Under the pieces are notes generated by a model. The model had not been told where the DNA came from, ran no database searches, and worked only from the letters and a program-made list of their open reading frames with translations. From positions 1 through 9,367 of the forward strand of contig JAFUJS010000047.1 of NCBI GenBank assembly GCA_017468115.1: a stretch of 9,367 nt of DNA. The letters are read 5' to 3'. This document shows positions 1-6,507 of this stretch, one piece after another (the stretch's first letter is position 1; each line of letters starts with the position of its first letter). The position numbers and the translations under genes were made by a program. The stretch comes from Clostridia bacterium (GTDB lineage: Bacteria; Bacillota_A; Clostridia; Oscillospirales; CAG-272).

Positions 1-36
1 CTGAGCGTTAGCAACATATTTCTTTCCTTGTTTCAT
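1..36 (-). CDS. rplA: 50S ribosomal protein L1, N-terminal 12 codons only
   Basis: An ATG at 36 reads MKQGKKYVANAQ leftward and runs off the window. This is a typical start for bacterial L1, the large-subunit stalk protein that in many bacteria also represses translation of its own operon. An AGGAGGT ribosome binding site lies about nine bases upstream, overlapping the rplK stop region, and the gap to rplK is only 14 nt. Identification rests mainly on position (rplA follows rplK almost universally) and on the short lysine-rich start; the rest of the protein cannot be seen. Confidence 0.85.
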   Translation of the reverse strand, partial: MKQGKKYVANAQ

Positions 37-50
37 CTCAAATTACCTCC

Positions 51-476
51 TTAGTCCTCAACAGTAATGCCCATAGAACGAGCAGTACCCTTGATCATGC
101 TGATAGCAGCCTCAAGAGAACCTGCATTAAGGTCAGGCATCTTTGTTTCTGCAATCTTTGTAACTTGCTCCTTTGTGAGCTTAGCAACCTTTGTCTTGTT
201 AGGAGCAGCGGAAGCAGTCTCAATACCGGCAGCCTTCTTAATAAGAACCGGAGCAGGTGGTGTCTTTGTGATGAATGTAAATGAACGGTCAGCATAAACT
301 GTAATTACAACAGGGATGATGTAACCGATATCATTCTTTGTTCTTTCGTTAAATTCCTTTGTAAAGTTAGGGATGGAAACACCGTACTGACCGAGAGCTG
401 GACCGATTGGTGGTTGTGGTGTAGCCTTACCTGCAGGAATTTGAAGCTTAATATAACCTTGAATTTTCTTAGCCAT
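51..476 (-). CDS. rplK: 50S ribosomal protein L11
   Basis: The 141-residue length is exactly typical of bacterial L11. L11 binds the GTPase-associated centre of 23S rRNA and is needed for factor-dependent GTP hydrolysis and the stringent response. The N-terminal domain shows the conserved proline-rich run [20 protein letters not shown] near residues 10-29. The C-terminal rRNA-binding domain ends with [23 protein letters not shown], split here as [10 protein letters not shown] and [13 protein letters not shown]. The residues after the proline run, [15 protein letters not shown], are somewhat divergent from the commoner GVNIMEFCKAFN. A strong AGGAGG site precedes the ATG. The gene lies between nusG and rplA, and the upstream gap carries a probable L1-binding operator that would control translation of this gene and rplA. 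Confidence 0.97.
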   Translation of the reverse strand: MAKKIQGYIKLQIPAGKATPQPPIGPALGQYGVSIPNFTKEFNERTKNDIGYIIPVVITVYADRSFTFITKTPPAPVLIKKAAGIETASAAPNKTKVAKLTKEQVTKIAETKMPDLNAGSLEAAISMIKGTARSMGITVED

Positions 477-493
477 TATAAATTTCCTCCTTA

Positions 494-535
494 GTGGTTC
501 TCTGCGAGAGAATTAAAAGATTTTTCTCTCTCCCA
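494..535 (-). promoter_or_regulatory. Putative ribosomal protein L1 binding operator in the rplK leader
   Basis: Read on the minus strand, the RNA begins GUGGGAGAGAG and ends CUCUCGCAGAGAACCAC. GUGG pairs with CCAC (532-535 with 494-497) and GAGAG pairs with CUCUC (526-530 with 506-510). An asymmetric internal loop (GA against GCAGAGAA) separates the two helices, and an A/U-rich loop closes the top. The GUGGGAG...ACCAC frame and asymmetric loop resemble the L1 site of 23S rRNA, which in E. coli has GGUGGGAGG and GAAAUACCACC flanks. L1 feedback on the rplK leader is established in E. coli. The element ends a few bases before the rplK ribosome binding site, where bound L1 could block initiation. 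The pairing is seen; the function is inferred. Confidence 0.6.
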
Positions 536-543
536 CTGTAATA

Positions 544-564
544 TGCGACATTAACGCCGTCGCA
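544..564 (-). other. GC-rich hairpin between nusG and rplK
   Basis: A perfect 6-bp inverted repeat, TGCGAC and GTCGCA, flanks a nine-base loop just after the nusG stop codon. No U-tract follows, so it is not an intrinsic terminator. It may protect the nusG 3' end, be an RNA processing site, or support folding of the adjacent L1-type operator. No function is assigned. Confidence 0.35.
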
Positions 565-570
565 GGGCAA

Positions 571-1107
571 TTAGATTTTCTTAATGCTCTTAGCATCTAA
601 ACTTACAGGCATTTCACGGCCGATAGAGGAGACAATAACAGTAACCTCGTTACCATCTTCACTAATTTCGCCGATTTTACCTGTGTGACCAACGAGAAAT
701 CCGTCAATGATTTCAACCTCGTCGCCGATTTGGAATGCTTCAACAGTAACAGTTGCCTCAAGTGTAAAGCGTGCAACCTCTTCATCAGTAAGAGGTACAG
801 GCAATGAATCAGGACCGGTAAAACCAGTAGCACCGGGTAAGTGTCTTACCAGATACCAGCTTTTGGCAGTCATTACCATTTTAACAAATACATAGCCGGG
901 GAACAGCTTTTCTTCAACAAGCTTTTCGTTACCCTTAGCATCAGTTGTCTGAATCATTTGACAAGGAACAGTAACATCAAGCACAAGCTCGGAAATGTTC
1001 TTATCAATAATTCTTTCAATAGCTGCTTTTACCTTGTTTTCGTGTCCTGTACGGGTGTGAAGAACATACCACCTAGGACCAACGTTTAATTCGTTTAGAT
1101 CACTCAT
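571..1107 (-). CDS. nusG: Transcription termination/antitermination factor NusG
   Basis: NusG binds the clamp of RNA polymerase and modulates pausing, Rho-dependent termination and transcription-translation coupling. The NGN domain covers about residues 11-110, with WYVLHTRTGHENKVK near the start and EEKLFPGYVFVKM at 65-77. The KOW domain lies at about 124-155, with FQIGDEVEIIDGFLVGHTGKIG (residues FQIGDEVEIIDG then FLVGHTGKIG). The reading frame also opens at TTG 1113 two codons earlier, but that TTG sits one or two bases from the AGAGGTG ribosome binding site. The ATG at 1107 has about seven bases of spacing and is chosen, giving 178 residues, typical of the family. It lies between secE (13-nt gap) and rplK. 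Confidence 0.96.
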   Translation of the reverse strand: MSDLNELNVGPRWYVLHTRTGHENKVKAAIERIIDKNISELVLDVTVPCQMIQTTDAKGNEKLVEEKLFPGYVFVKMVMTAKSWYLVRHLPGATGFTGPDSLPVPLTDEEVARFTLEATVTVEAFQIGDEVEIIDGFLVGHTGKIGEISEDGNEVTVIVSSIGREMPVSLDAKSIKKI

Positions 1108-1120
1108 TCTCAATCACCTC

Positions 1121-1426
1121 TTAAAATAGCTTGTTAAAGCCAACAAAGATTGCGTTGAGTAAGCCTCCGAGACCCCAGTCGAGAAGACCAATAACAACAG
1201 CGGCGATAACAACGATTACCATAACCAAAAGGAAGTTTCTGGCGGTGGACTCCTTAGAAGCCCATGTAATCTTCTTGAATTCGCTCTTCAAGCCCTTGAA
1301 AAAATCACCGATTTTTGCAAAGAAGCCTGGCTTTTTGTTAGGGTTTTTCTTTTTTTCAGCTTTCTTAGCAGAAGAGGTCTTGGTATCATTTGCAGAGTGA
1401 ACAACTGCGTTTTCTTTATCTGCCAT
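1121..1426 (-). CDS. secE: Preprotein translocase subunit SecE
   Basis: This is a 101-residue single-pass SecE of the short Gram-positive type, a partner of SecY and SecG in the membrane channel. Residues 1-35 form a charged, lysine-rich and poorly conserved cytoplasmic tail (AEKKKNPNKKPG). Residues about 36-58 make the amphipathic surface helix, including the family motif LKSEFKKITWASKES at 47-61. One hydrophobic segment spans about 65-83. AAGGAGGA lies seven bases before the ATG. The gene has the standard place between rpmG and nusG, with an 11-nt gap from rpmG. Only the long basic N-terminal tail is unusual, and its length does vary within the family. Confidence 0.95.
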   Translation of the reverse strand: MADKENAVVHSANDTKTSSAKKAEKKKNPNKKPGFFAKIGDFFKGLKSEFKKITWASKESTARNFLLVMVIVVIAAVVIGLLDWGLGGLLNAIFVGFNKLF

Positions 1427-1437
1427 GACCTTCCTCC

Positions 1438-1599
1438 TTACTTTGATTCCTTATGCAAGGTGTGCTTACGGCAGAAGCGGCAGAACTTATTCATTTCCAA
1501 TCTGTCTGGATCGTTCTTCTTGTTCTTCTTTGTGTCGTAATTACGCTGTTTGCACTCTGTACATACCAAAGTAACCTTAACTCTTGCATCATTAGCCAT
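1438..1599 (-). CDS. rpmG: 50S ribosomal protein L33, zinc-binding form
   Basis: This is a 53-residue L33, normal for the family, a small protein near the E site of the large subunit. Two CxxC pairs, C13/C16 (VCTECKQ) and C40/C43 (FCRFCRK), should bind one zinc, marking it as the zinc-containing paralogue class rather than the zinc-independent one replaced under zinc limitation. [14 protein letters not shown] and the C-terminal [12 protein letters not shown] are characteristic. The frame is open upstream to 1731 without L33-like sequence; the ATG at 1599 is preceded by AGGAGGTG and matches the family start. It is the first gene of the leftward operon, about 125 nt downstream of the promoter. 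Confidence 0.95.
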   Translation of the reverse strand: MANDARVKVTLVCTECKQRNYDTKKNKKNDPDRLEMNKFCRFCRKHTLHKESK

Positions 1600-1723
1600 A
1601 TTTTCGGCACCTCCTAAAAAATTATTTGCGCATCTTAGCGCCTTGTACCTCCCTCTTACAAGGGAATTATTACCTTTTAAAGCCCGCAAAAAAGCGCGCA
1701 AAAAAAGAACCCCTGTGCGAGGT
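1600..1723 (-). other. Long 5' leader of the rpmG operon with alternative pairings
   Basis: The inferred transcript start near 1723 gives a leader of about 124 nt. In the minus-strand RNA, UUUGCGC (1702-1696) can pair with GCGCAAA (1631-1625), and UACCUC at the very 5' end (1724-1719) can pair with GAGGUA (1651-1646). These two helices cross, so they would be alternatives or a pseudoknot. Local hairpins are also possible: UCCCU/AGGGA (1665-1661 with 1654-1650), and GCGCGC/GCGGGC around a U6 loop (1699-1694 with 1687-1682) with one mismatch. I recognise no known riboswitch or ribosomal-protein leader here. The pairings are seen; regulation is conjecture. Confidence 0.35.
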
Positions 1724-1729
1724 AAAAGC

Positions 1730-1758
1730 ATTTTAGCACACCATTAAATATTTGTCAA
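1730..1758 (-). promoter_or_regulatory. Sigma-A promoter for rpmG-secE-nusG-rplK-rplA
   Basis: On the minus strand a perfect -35 TTGACA (1758-1753) is followed after exactly 17 bases by TAAAAT (1735-1730). Transcription should begin near 1723. The element is close to consensus, as expected for a ribosomal protein operon, and AT-rich DNA lies upstream of the -35. It is back to back with the rimM promoter, about 50 bp away. Confidence 0.88.
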
Positions 1759-1808
1759 TACTTTTTGTAAAAAAATTTCAAAAAATATTATATATAAAAT
1801 AATTAGAC

Positions 1809-1837
1809 TTGATATTTGGAAAAAGATGTGATAGAAT
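1809..1837 (+). promoter_or_regulatory. Sigma-A promoter for the rimM operon
   Basis: TTGATA (1809-1814), a 17-base spacer and TAGAAT (1832-1837) form a good sigma-A promoter, with the start expected near 1844, about 28 bases before the rimM ATG. It lies inside an upstream open extension of the rimM frame, which supports the later rimM start. No other clear promoter appears before the terminator at 7924-7958, so it probably drives all six genes. Confidence 0.82.
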
Positions 1838-1871
1838 ATACAGTGGAATTTTATGTACTAAGGAAGAGCTA

Positions 1872-2381
1872 ATGAAGCAGGAATATTTAGTTTGCGGACA
1901 GATTCAAAGGTCCCATGGTATAAACGGCGCAATGGTAGTAAGACATTATTGTGACAGCTACGAGGTGCTTGAAGGACTTAAGCACGTATACATAAAGAAC
2001 GGGGAGAGCTACGAGGAGCATAAGCTCCAAAAATGCACCCCCTACAAGGATGCTGCCTTAATTACAATCTCCGGCATCACAGCACCGGAGGAGGTAACGA
2101 AAATCAGAATGACCTACCTTTATGCAAAAAGGGAAGAGATAGCAAAGGACGAGGATGCGCTGTTCATTGTCGACCTTATCGACCTTCCTGTAAAGGATGC
2201 AAATACAGATGAGCTTTATGGTACCCTTAAGGAGGTTATCAACCAGGGCGCACAGGACATATATGTAGTAAAAAGGGAAGGAAAGCCCGATGCGTATATT
2301 CCCGTTGTAGATGCCTTCGTTAAAAGCGTTTCGCTGGAGCAGGGCATACTAATTACACCAATTGAAGGAATGCTTGACTAA
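1872..2381 (+). CDS. rimM: Ribosome maturation factor RimM
   Basis: RimM binds S19 and assists late folding of the 16S 3' (head) domain in 30S assembly. The protein has 169 residues, as usual. The N-terminal beta-barrel domain spans about 1-90, with GQIQRSHGINGAMVV at 9-23 matching the G.I...HG..G.v.v signature. The PRC-barrel domain spans about 95-169, with FIVDLIDLPV, GAQDIYVVKR at 126-135, YIPVVDAFVKSV at 142-153 and the terminal ITPIEGMLD. An in-frame TTG at 1809 exists, but it coincides with the promoter; the ATG at 1872 follows AAGGAAG and starts the homologous sequence. The stop TAATG overlaps the trmD start by one base, suggesting coupling. The usual upstream rpsP is absent. Confidence 0.95.
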   Translation: MKQEYLVCGQIQRSHGINGAMVVRHYCDSYEVLEGLKHVYIKNGESYEEHKLQKCTPYKDAALITISGITAPEEVTKIRMTYLYAKREEIAKDEDALFIVDLIDLPVKDANTDELYGTLKEVINQGAQDIYVVKREGKPDAYIPVVDAFVKSVSLEQGILITPIEGMLD

Positions 2382-3109
2382 TGAGATTTGATATACTAAC
2401 ACTCTTTCCCGACGTGGTTAGGGCTGTTTTAGACAGTAGCATTATCGGTCGTGCCAGCCAAAACGGTATTATAACAATAAAGGCTCACGATATTCGTGAT
2501 TACACCACCGATAAGCACAAGAAAACAGACGACACCCCGTATGGCGGCGGCAAGGGCATGCTTATGTCCACCCAGCCGATTTGCGATTGCTACGATGCAG
2601 TTTGCAGGGACCTGCCCGAGGGGAGCAAAAAAGTCATTTACGCCTCACCCCGTGGACGAATTTTTAACCACGAGGTGGCAAAAGAGCTTTCACGGTACGA
2701 CAATTTAATCATTCTCTGCGGCCACTACGAGGGTATTGACCAAAGAGTAATTGACGAAATCGTCGATGAGGAAATTTCTGTTGGAGATTACGTTCTGACA
2801 GGTGGCGAAATTCCTGCCTGCATTATCGTCGATGCAGTTTCCAGATTAGTTGACGGTGTTCTTTCCGACAAGGAATGCTATGAAAAGGAAAGCGTTGCCT
2901 CAGGTCTTTTAGAATACCCACAATATACAAAGCCAAGGGTGTTCCGTGGCAGAGAGGTGCCCGAGGTGCTTCTTTCGGGACACCACGAAAATATAGAAAA
3001 ATGGCGTCTTGAAAAATCCTTAGAGCTAACCAAGCTAAGGCGCCCCGACCTGTATGAGAAATATATGCTGGCTCATCCGCCCGCACCAAAGAAAAACAAG
3101 AAAAAATAG
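2381..3109 (+). CDS. trmD: tRNA (guanine-N1)-methyltransferase TrmD
   Basis: TrmD is a SPOUT-fold enzyme that makes m1G37 in tRNAs carrying G36, preventing +1 frameshifts; it works as a dimer with S-adenosylmethionine. The 242-residue length is typical. Family hallmarks are DDTPYGGGKGMLM at 50-62, the trefoil-knot segments YASPRGR (87-93) and ILCGHYEGID (111-120), SVGDYVLTGGE (133-143), then GLLEYPQYTKP (175-185) and VLLSGHHENIEKWR (197-210). Aligned by hand to E. coli TrmD, catalytic R154 corresponds to R155, while the base D169 corresponds to E170, a conservative change. The tail ends in a basic APKKNKKK stretch. It overlaps rimM by one base; the usual rplS does not follow. Confidence 0.97.
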   Translation: MRFDILTLFPDVVRAVLDSSIIGRASQNGIITIKAHDIRDYTTDKHKKTDDTPYGGGKGMLMSTQPICDCYDAVCRDLPEGSKKVIYASPRGRIFNHEVAKELSRYDNLIILCGHYEGIDQRVIDEIVDEEISVGDYVLTGGEIPACIIVDAVSRLVDGVLSDKECYEKESVASGLLEYPQYTKPRVFRGREVPEVLLSGHHENIEKWRLEKSLELTKLRRPDLYEKYMLAHPPAPKKNKKK

Positions 3110-3140
3110 GACCCTGTGTCCGAATTAGGAGGTGAACTAT

Positions 3141-5129
3141 ATGGAGAAAAAGTCTCAAACCGCTGGAAAAACCAGAGGTCTTTTCGGCTTGCTCAGAGAA
3201 AGCTTTATAGGTCGCTTCTTTACTTCCTATGAAAAGGATAACGATGCATTTTTAGCAAGTGGCGAAAGAAGAAAAGCAAAAAGGCACCCAAGTGCCCTGC
3301 GCAGAAAAATTGTAAGAGCCATTGAAAGAAACCCAATTCTCTTGGCAATCCAAAGCGTGTTTACCTTCCTTTTTAGAATTTCCGTAAGGTCATATGGCGC
3401 TATGCTGTTTGTGATGGGCCTTATCGTTGCGGCGCTTTACCCACTCAACGGTATGATTATGTATGTGCACGTTTCCTTTGAGAGCTTTGTTGCTTCCACT
3501 GCGGTTGCAATATGTTCAATTCCCCTGCTGTTTGCAGACAGGTCGCTGGCAAGCTCAATTTTGGCAAGCAAGCCTGTGTCCTTTGTTCTGTTTAACCTGC
3601 TGGGCTTTGACGAGGAGGATGTTCGTGTAGTTGCGGAGCAGAACAGAATTTCCTTTACCAATATTGCCGTTGCAATAGGTGTCGGACTTGCTATTTTGTC
3701 CTATTTTGTTTCTCCAATCGCTATCATTCTTGCAGTAATTGTTATAGTAGCGGTATATTGCACCTTCAGAAATCCCGAAAGCGGTGCAATGATTACCATA
3801 TTTATAATACCCTTTTTACCTCTAAACTTTGTTAAAATTTCCCTTGTAATTTCAGCGCTGGCTTACTTTGTTAAGCTTTTCCTCGGAAAAAGAGTATTCC
3901 GTTTCGGCTTTCTCGATGTTTTTGCCGTTGGCGCCATTGTTATGATGACCATTTGCGGCATAAATTATTTTGACCCACTTTCATCAATTCCCACAATAGT
4001 AGATAACCTTGTGATTTTCCTTGGCTACTTCCTGTTTTCTAACATAATCAGCTCCAAGGATTGGTTCAGACGTGCGCTTACCGCATTTATTGATTCAGCA
4101 ATCATAGTTTCTGTTATCGGCATTGTTGAAGCAATACTCGGCAAGCTTTCCGAGGTAATACCGGAGCTTTTGGTGGCTTTCCCCTACAACGGTACAATCT
4201 CGTCTACCTTTGAAACAGGAGAGCAGCTTGCGCAATTTCTGGTGCTTGCCCTGCCATTTGCCCTTACTTATATGTTTTCCGACAAAAAGGATATGGGTAA
4301 GTTTGGCGGCTTTATGCTGACAGCACTCTTGGTTGTAACATTGTGCCTTACAGGCTCCCCACTTGGCATTTTGGGCTTTGTGGTTGGTACGGTTTTGGCG
4401 CTTATGTTCTATAACAGAAAGGTATTTTACCCAACAATTTCCATCATTATTATACTTATAGTTCTATATTTCCTATTGCCCGAAATAGCAATTAATCAGC
4501 TGGAGGGGCTAATCGGCGCTGACCTTGACGTAATACCTGCGTCCTTTAAGTACATATGGGATACCTTCCTTATGGTAATTAAAAGACCCTTTGGATTCTC
4601 GGTTGGTACACCTGTAAATCAAGTGTTTACCGAATTTTCGGGTGAGTATATTAATTGCTTGCCAAATCAGCTGCTGTTTGAATATGGCATTCTTTCAGCC
4701 GTTGCATTTATAGGCTTTTCTGTTGTTTTTGCAAGGCTTGTATTTTCCTACTGCGACAATGCGAAAAATAAATACAGAATGATAAACTGCTGTTCAGGCT
4801 TTTGCGCTGTCTGCGGCTTTATGGCGATGGGACTTTTCAGCCATGTTCTTTACGACAGCAGGATGCTGCTTCTGTTAATTTTGTGTGTTAGCGCAACCCT
4901 TGCTTATGTACGTATTGAAAGGGCAGAGGAGGGCTACGACTACGCAAGGGATGATTTTTCAAGGGCAACTATTGAAATCGAATTTTCCGAGGACGAGGCG
5001 CGTGATTCCTTCTCCACACGAAAATACGTACACAAGCTAAGAAAAAAGAAAAAAATCAAGAAAGTTGAGGCAAAAGAGTTTTCAAATACCGAGGATATTA
5101 TCAGAATTGAAGAAAACGACGAAGAATAG
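3141..5129 (+). CDS. O-antigen ligase/polymerase-type polytopic membrane protein
   Basis: A 662-residue integral membrane protein. ATG 3141 follows AGGAGGTG by six bases and is preferred to the GTG at 3132, which lies inside that site. Residues 1-65 are basic and cytoplasmic. About 13-14 hydrophobic segments follow between 86 and 591. Wzy_C/WaaL-like features include SSTFETGEQLAQFLVLALP (354-372), LCLTGSPLGILGFVVG (401-416), an extracytoplasmic loop at about 448-511 with IWDTFLMVIKRPFGFSVGT (472-490), and LLFEYGILSAVAF. The family histidine (H[NSQ]x9G) is not visible: N505-C506 precede G516 at that spacing. A charged tail (592-662) goes from acidic to KLRKKKKIKK to acidic. Such proteins polymerise or transfer lipid-linked glycans outside the membrane; the substrate here is unknown and the assignment is by pattern only. 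Confidence 0.72.
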   Translation: MEKKSQTAGKTRGLFGLLRESFIGRFFTSYEKDNDAFLASGERRKAKRHPSALRRKIVRAIERNPILLAIQSVFTFLFRISVRSYGAMLFVMGLIVAALYPLNGMIMYVHVSFESFVASTAVAICSIPLLFADRSLASSILASKPVSFVLFNLLGFDEEDVRVVAEQNRISFTNIAVAIGVGLAILSYFVSPIAIILAVIVIVAVYCTFRNPESGAMITIFIIPFLPLNFVKISLVISALAYFVKLFLGKRVFRFGFLDVFAVGAIVMMTICGINYFDPLSSIPTIVDNLVIFLGYFLFSNIISSKDWFRRALTAFIDSAIIVSVIGIVEAILGKLSEVIPELLVAFPYNGTISSTFETGEQLAQFLVLALPFALTYMFSDKKDMGKFGGFMLTALLVVTLCLTGSPLGILGFVVGTVLALMFYNRKVFYPTISIIIILIVLYFLLPEIAINQLEGLIGADLDVIPASFKYIWDTFLMVIKRPFGFSVGTPVNQVFTEFSGEYINCLPNQLLFEYGILSAVAFIGFSVVFARLVFSYCDNAKNKYRMINCCSGFCAVCGFMAMGLFSHVLYDSRMLLLLILCVSATLAYVRIERAEEGYDYARDDFSRATIEIEFSEDEARDSFSTRKYVHKLRKKKKIKKVEAKEFSNTEDIIRIEENDEE

Positions 5130-5160
5130 AATAATGGTAATTATTCGGTAAGGAGCGAAA

Positions 5161-6444
5161 ATGTTTATTGATAAGGTAAAAATTTATGTAAAGGCAGGAA
5201 ACGGCGGCAACGGCAGCGTTTCCTTCCGCAGAGAAAAGTATGTTGCCAAGGGCGGACCCGATGGTGGCGACGGTGGACACGGCGGTAACGTTGTGTTCCA
5301 AATCGACAAGGGCACAAACACCCTTTTGGCATTCAGGTACAAGAGAAAATTCGTTGCCGAAAACGGTGGAGACGGTGCAGGCGCCAAGTTCCACGGCAAA
5401 AACGGCGAGGATATTATTATTAAGGTTCCCGAGGGAACACTTATAAAGGACGAAAAAACAGGCAAAATCCTTAAGGATATGTCTGATTGCGAGGAATGGA
5501 TCTGCGCTAAGGGTGGCAGAGGTGGTTGGGGCAACAAGCACTTTGCAACTCCCACAAGGCAAATCCCTCGCTTTGCAAAAAGCGGCACAAAGGGACAGGA
5601 ATGGGAGCTTACTCTGGAGCTTAAAATGCTTGCAGACGTTGGACTTGTTGGACTTCCAAGCGCCGGAAAATCATCACTTCTTGCAGCGGTTAGCGACGCG
5701 AAGCCGAAGATAGCAGACTACCACTTTACAACACTTTCCCCGAATTTGGGCGTTGTTAATGTAAGAAATGGCTACGGCTTCGTTATGGCAGATATTCCCG
5801 GTCTTATTGAGGGCGCATCTGATGGCCTTGGCTTGGGACATGCCTTTTTAAGACATATTGAAAGGTGCAGGCTCCTTGTGCAGGTGGTTGACATTTCCTG
5901 CTTTGAGGGAAGAAATCCTATTGATGATATTAAGGTTATCGACGAGGAGCTTGTTAAGTTTTCATTGGAATTATCCACACGTCCCCGCATTATTGCGGCA
6001 AACAAGGTCGATTCTCTCGACAGAGATGTGGTAGATGTTGACGCCTTCGAGGCTTATGTAAAAGAGCGTGGCTGGGAGGTTGTTTATATCTCCGCTTACA
6101 CAGGCGAAAACACAGATATTTTAGTTGCAAAAATCGACGAGATGCTAAAGGAGCTACCACCACTTACTATTTACGAGGCAGACTATATGCCCGAGGATAC
6201 AGTTTTGGCAGATAGCGACGACCATGCAGTTACAATAACAAAGGATTCAACAGGCACCTACGTGGTTGAGGGCGAATGGCTCTTTAATCTTGTTGGACAG
6301 GTAAACTTTGAGGACAGAGAATCCCTTATGTTCTTCCAAAGAGTTCTTCTTAAGAGTGGCGTAATAGACAAACTTAAGGAGGCCGGCTGTAAGGACGGAG
6401 ATTACGTTTCAATTTACGACTTTGAGTTTGATTTTGTAATCTAA
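5161..6444 (+). CDS. obgE: Obg-family ribosome assembly GTPase
   Basis: Obg is an essential GTPase that acts in late 50S assembly and responds to guanine nucleotide and ppGpp levels. The 427 residues give the full three-domain Gram-positive architecture. The glycine-rich Obg fold spans 1-158, with AGNGGNGSVSFRREKYV and GGPDGGDGGHGGNVVF. The G domain spans about 159-335, with P-loop GLPSAGKS (164-171), switch I TT near 190-191, DIPGLIEGAS (211-220), NKVD (281-284) and SAYTG (311-315). A C-terminal OCT domain covers about 345-427, with VEGEWLFNLVGQVNFEDRES split as VEGEWLFNLVG and QVNFEDRES. AGGAG lies six bases before the ATG. The usual rplU-rpmA partners are absent. Strong antisense open frames here are shadows of its glycine codons. 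Confidence 0.97.
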   Translation: MFIDKVKIYVKAGNGGNGSVSFRREKYVAKGGPDGGDGGHGGNVVFQIDKGTNTLLAFRYKRKFVAENGGDGAGAKFHGKNGEDIIIKVPEGTLIKDEKTGKILKDMSDCEEWICAKGGRGGWGNKHFATPTRQIPRFAKSGTKGQEWELTLELKMLADVGLVGLPSAGKSSLLAAVSDAKPKIADYHFTTLSPNLGVVNVRNGYGFVMADIPGLIEGASDGLGLGHAFLRHIERCRLLVQVVDISCFEGRNPIDDIKVIDEELVKFSLELSTRPRIIAANKVDSLDRDVVDVDAFEAYVKERGWEVVYISAYTGENTDILVAKIDEMLKELPPLTIYEADYMPEDTVLADSDDHAVTITKDSTGTYVVEGEWLFNLVGQVNFEDRESLMFFQRVLLKSGVIDKLKEAGCKDGDYVSIYDFEFDFVI

Positions 6445-6459
6445 AAAATTAAAAAAGTG

Positions 6460-6488
6460 GCACAGAGTGTAGATAAAACACTCAGTGC
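6460..6488 (+). other. Imperfect hairpin in the obgE-nfo gap
   Basis: GCAC and AGTGT (6460-6463, 6466-6470) pair with ACACT and GTGC (6478-6482, 6485-6488) around a 2x2 mismatch and a seven-base loop. An A-run precedes it and only a short TTTATA follows, so it is at best a partial terminator or an mRNA stability/processing element within the 63-nt gap, the largest gap of the operon. Confidence 0.35.
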
Positions 6489-6507
6489 TTTATAAAATGA
6501 GGTAAAA

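Noticed and set aside
1107..1113. TTG start for nusG two codons upstream
   Set aside because: It is too close to the AGAGGTG ribosome binding site; the ATG at 1107 is better spaced.
1600..1731. N-terminal extension of L33 in the same open frame
   Set aside because: The extension has no L33 homology, starts next to the promoter -10 region, and the ATG at 1599 has a strong ribosome binding site.
3109..3121. GGAC...GTCC hairpin right after trmD
   Set aside because: Only a 4-bp stem, without a T-run; not a credible terminator.
2823..3158. Antisense open frame of 111 codons opposite the end of trmD
   Set aside because: Opposite a well-conserved coding region, no recognisable domain and no start signal.
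5129..5146. GAATAA/TTATTC hairpin just before the obgE ribosome binding site
   Set aside because: A 6-bp stem of almost only A-T pairs in AT-rich spacer, likely chance.
5101..5588. Two long antisense open frames opposite obgE and the end of the preceding gene
   Set aside because: They mirror the glycine-rich Obg fold codons, give low-complexity proline-, serine- or alanine-rich translations, and have no convincing ribosome binding sites.
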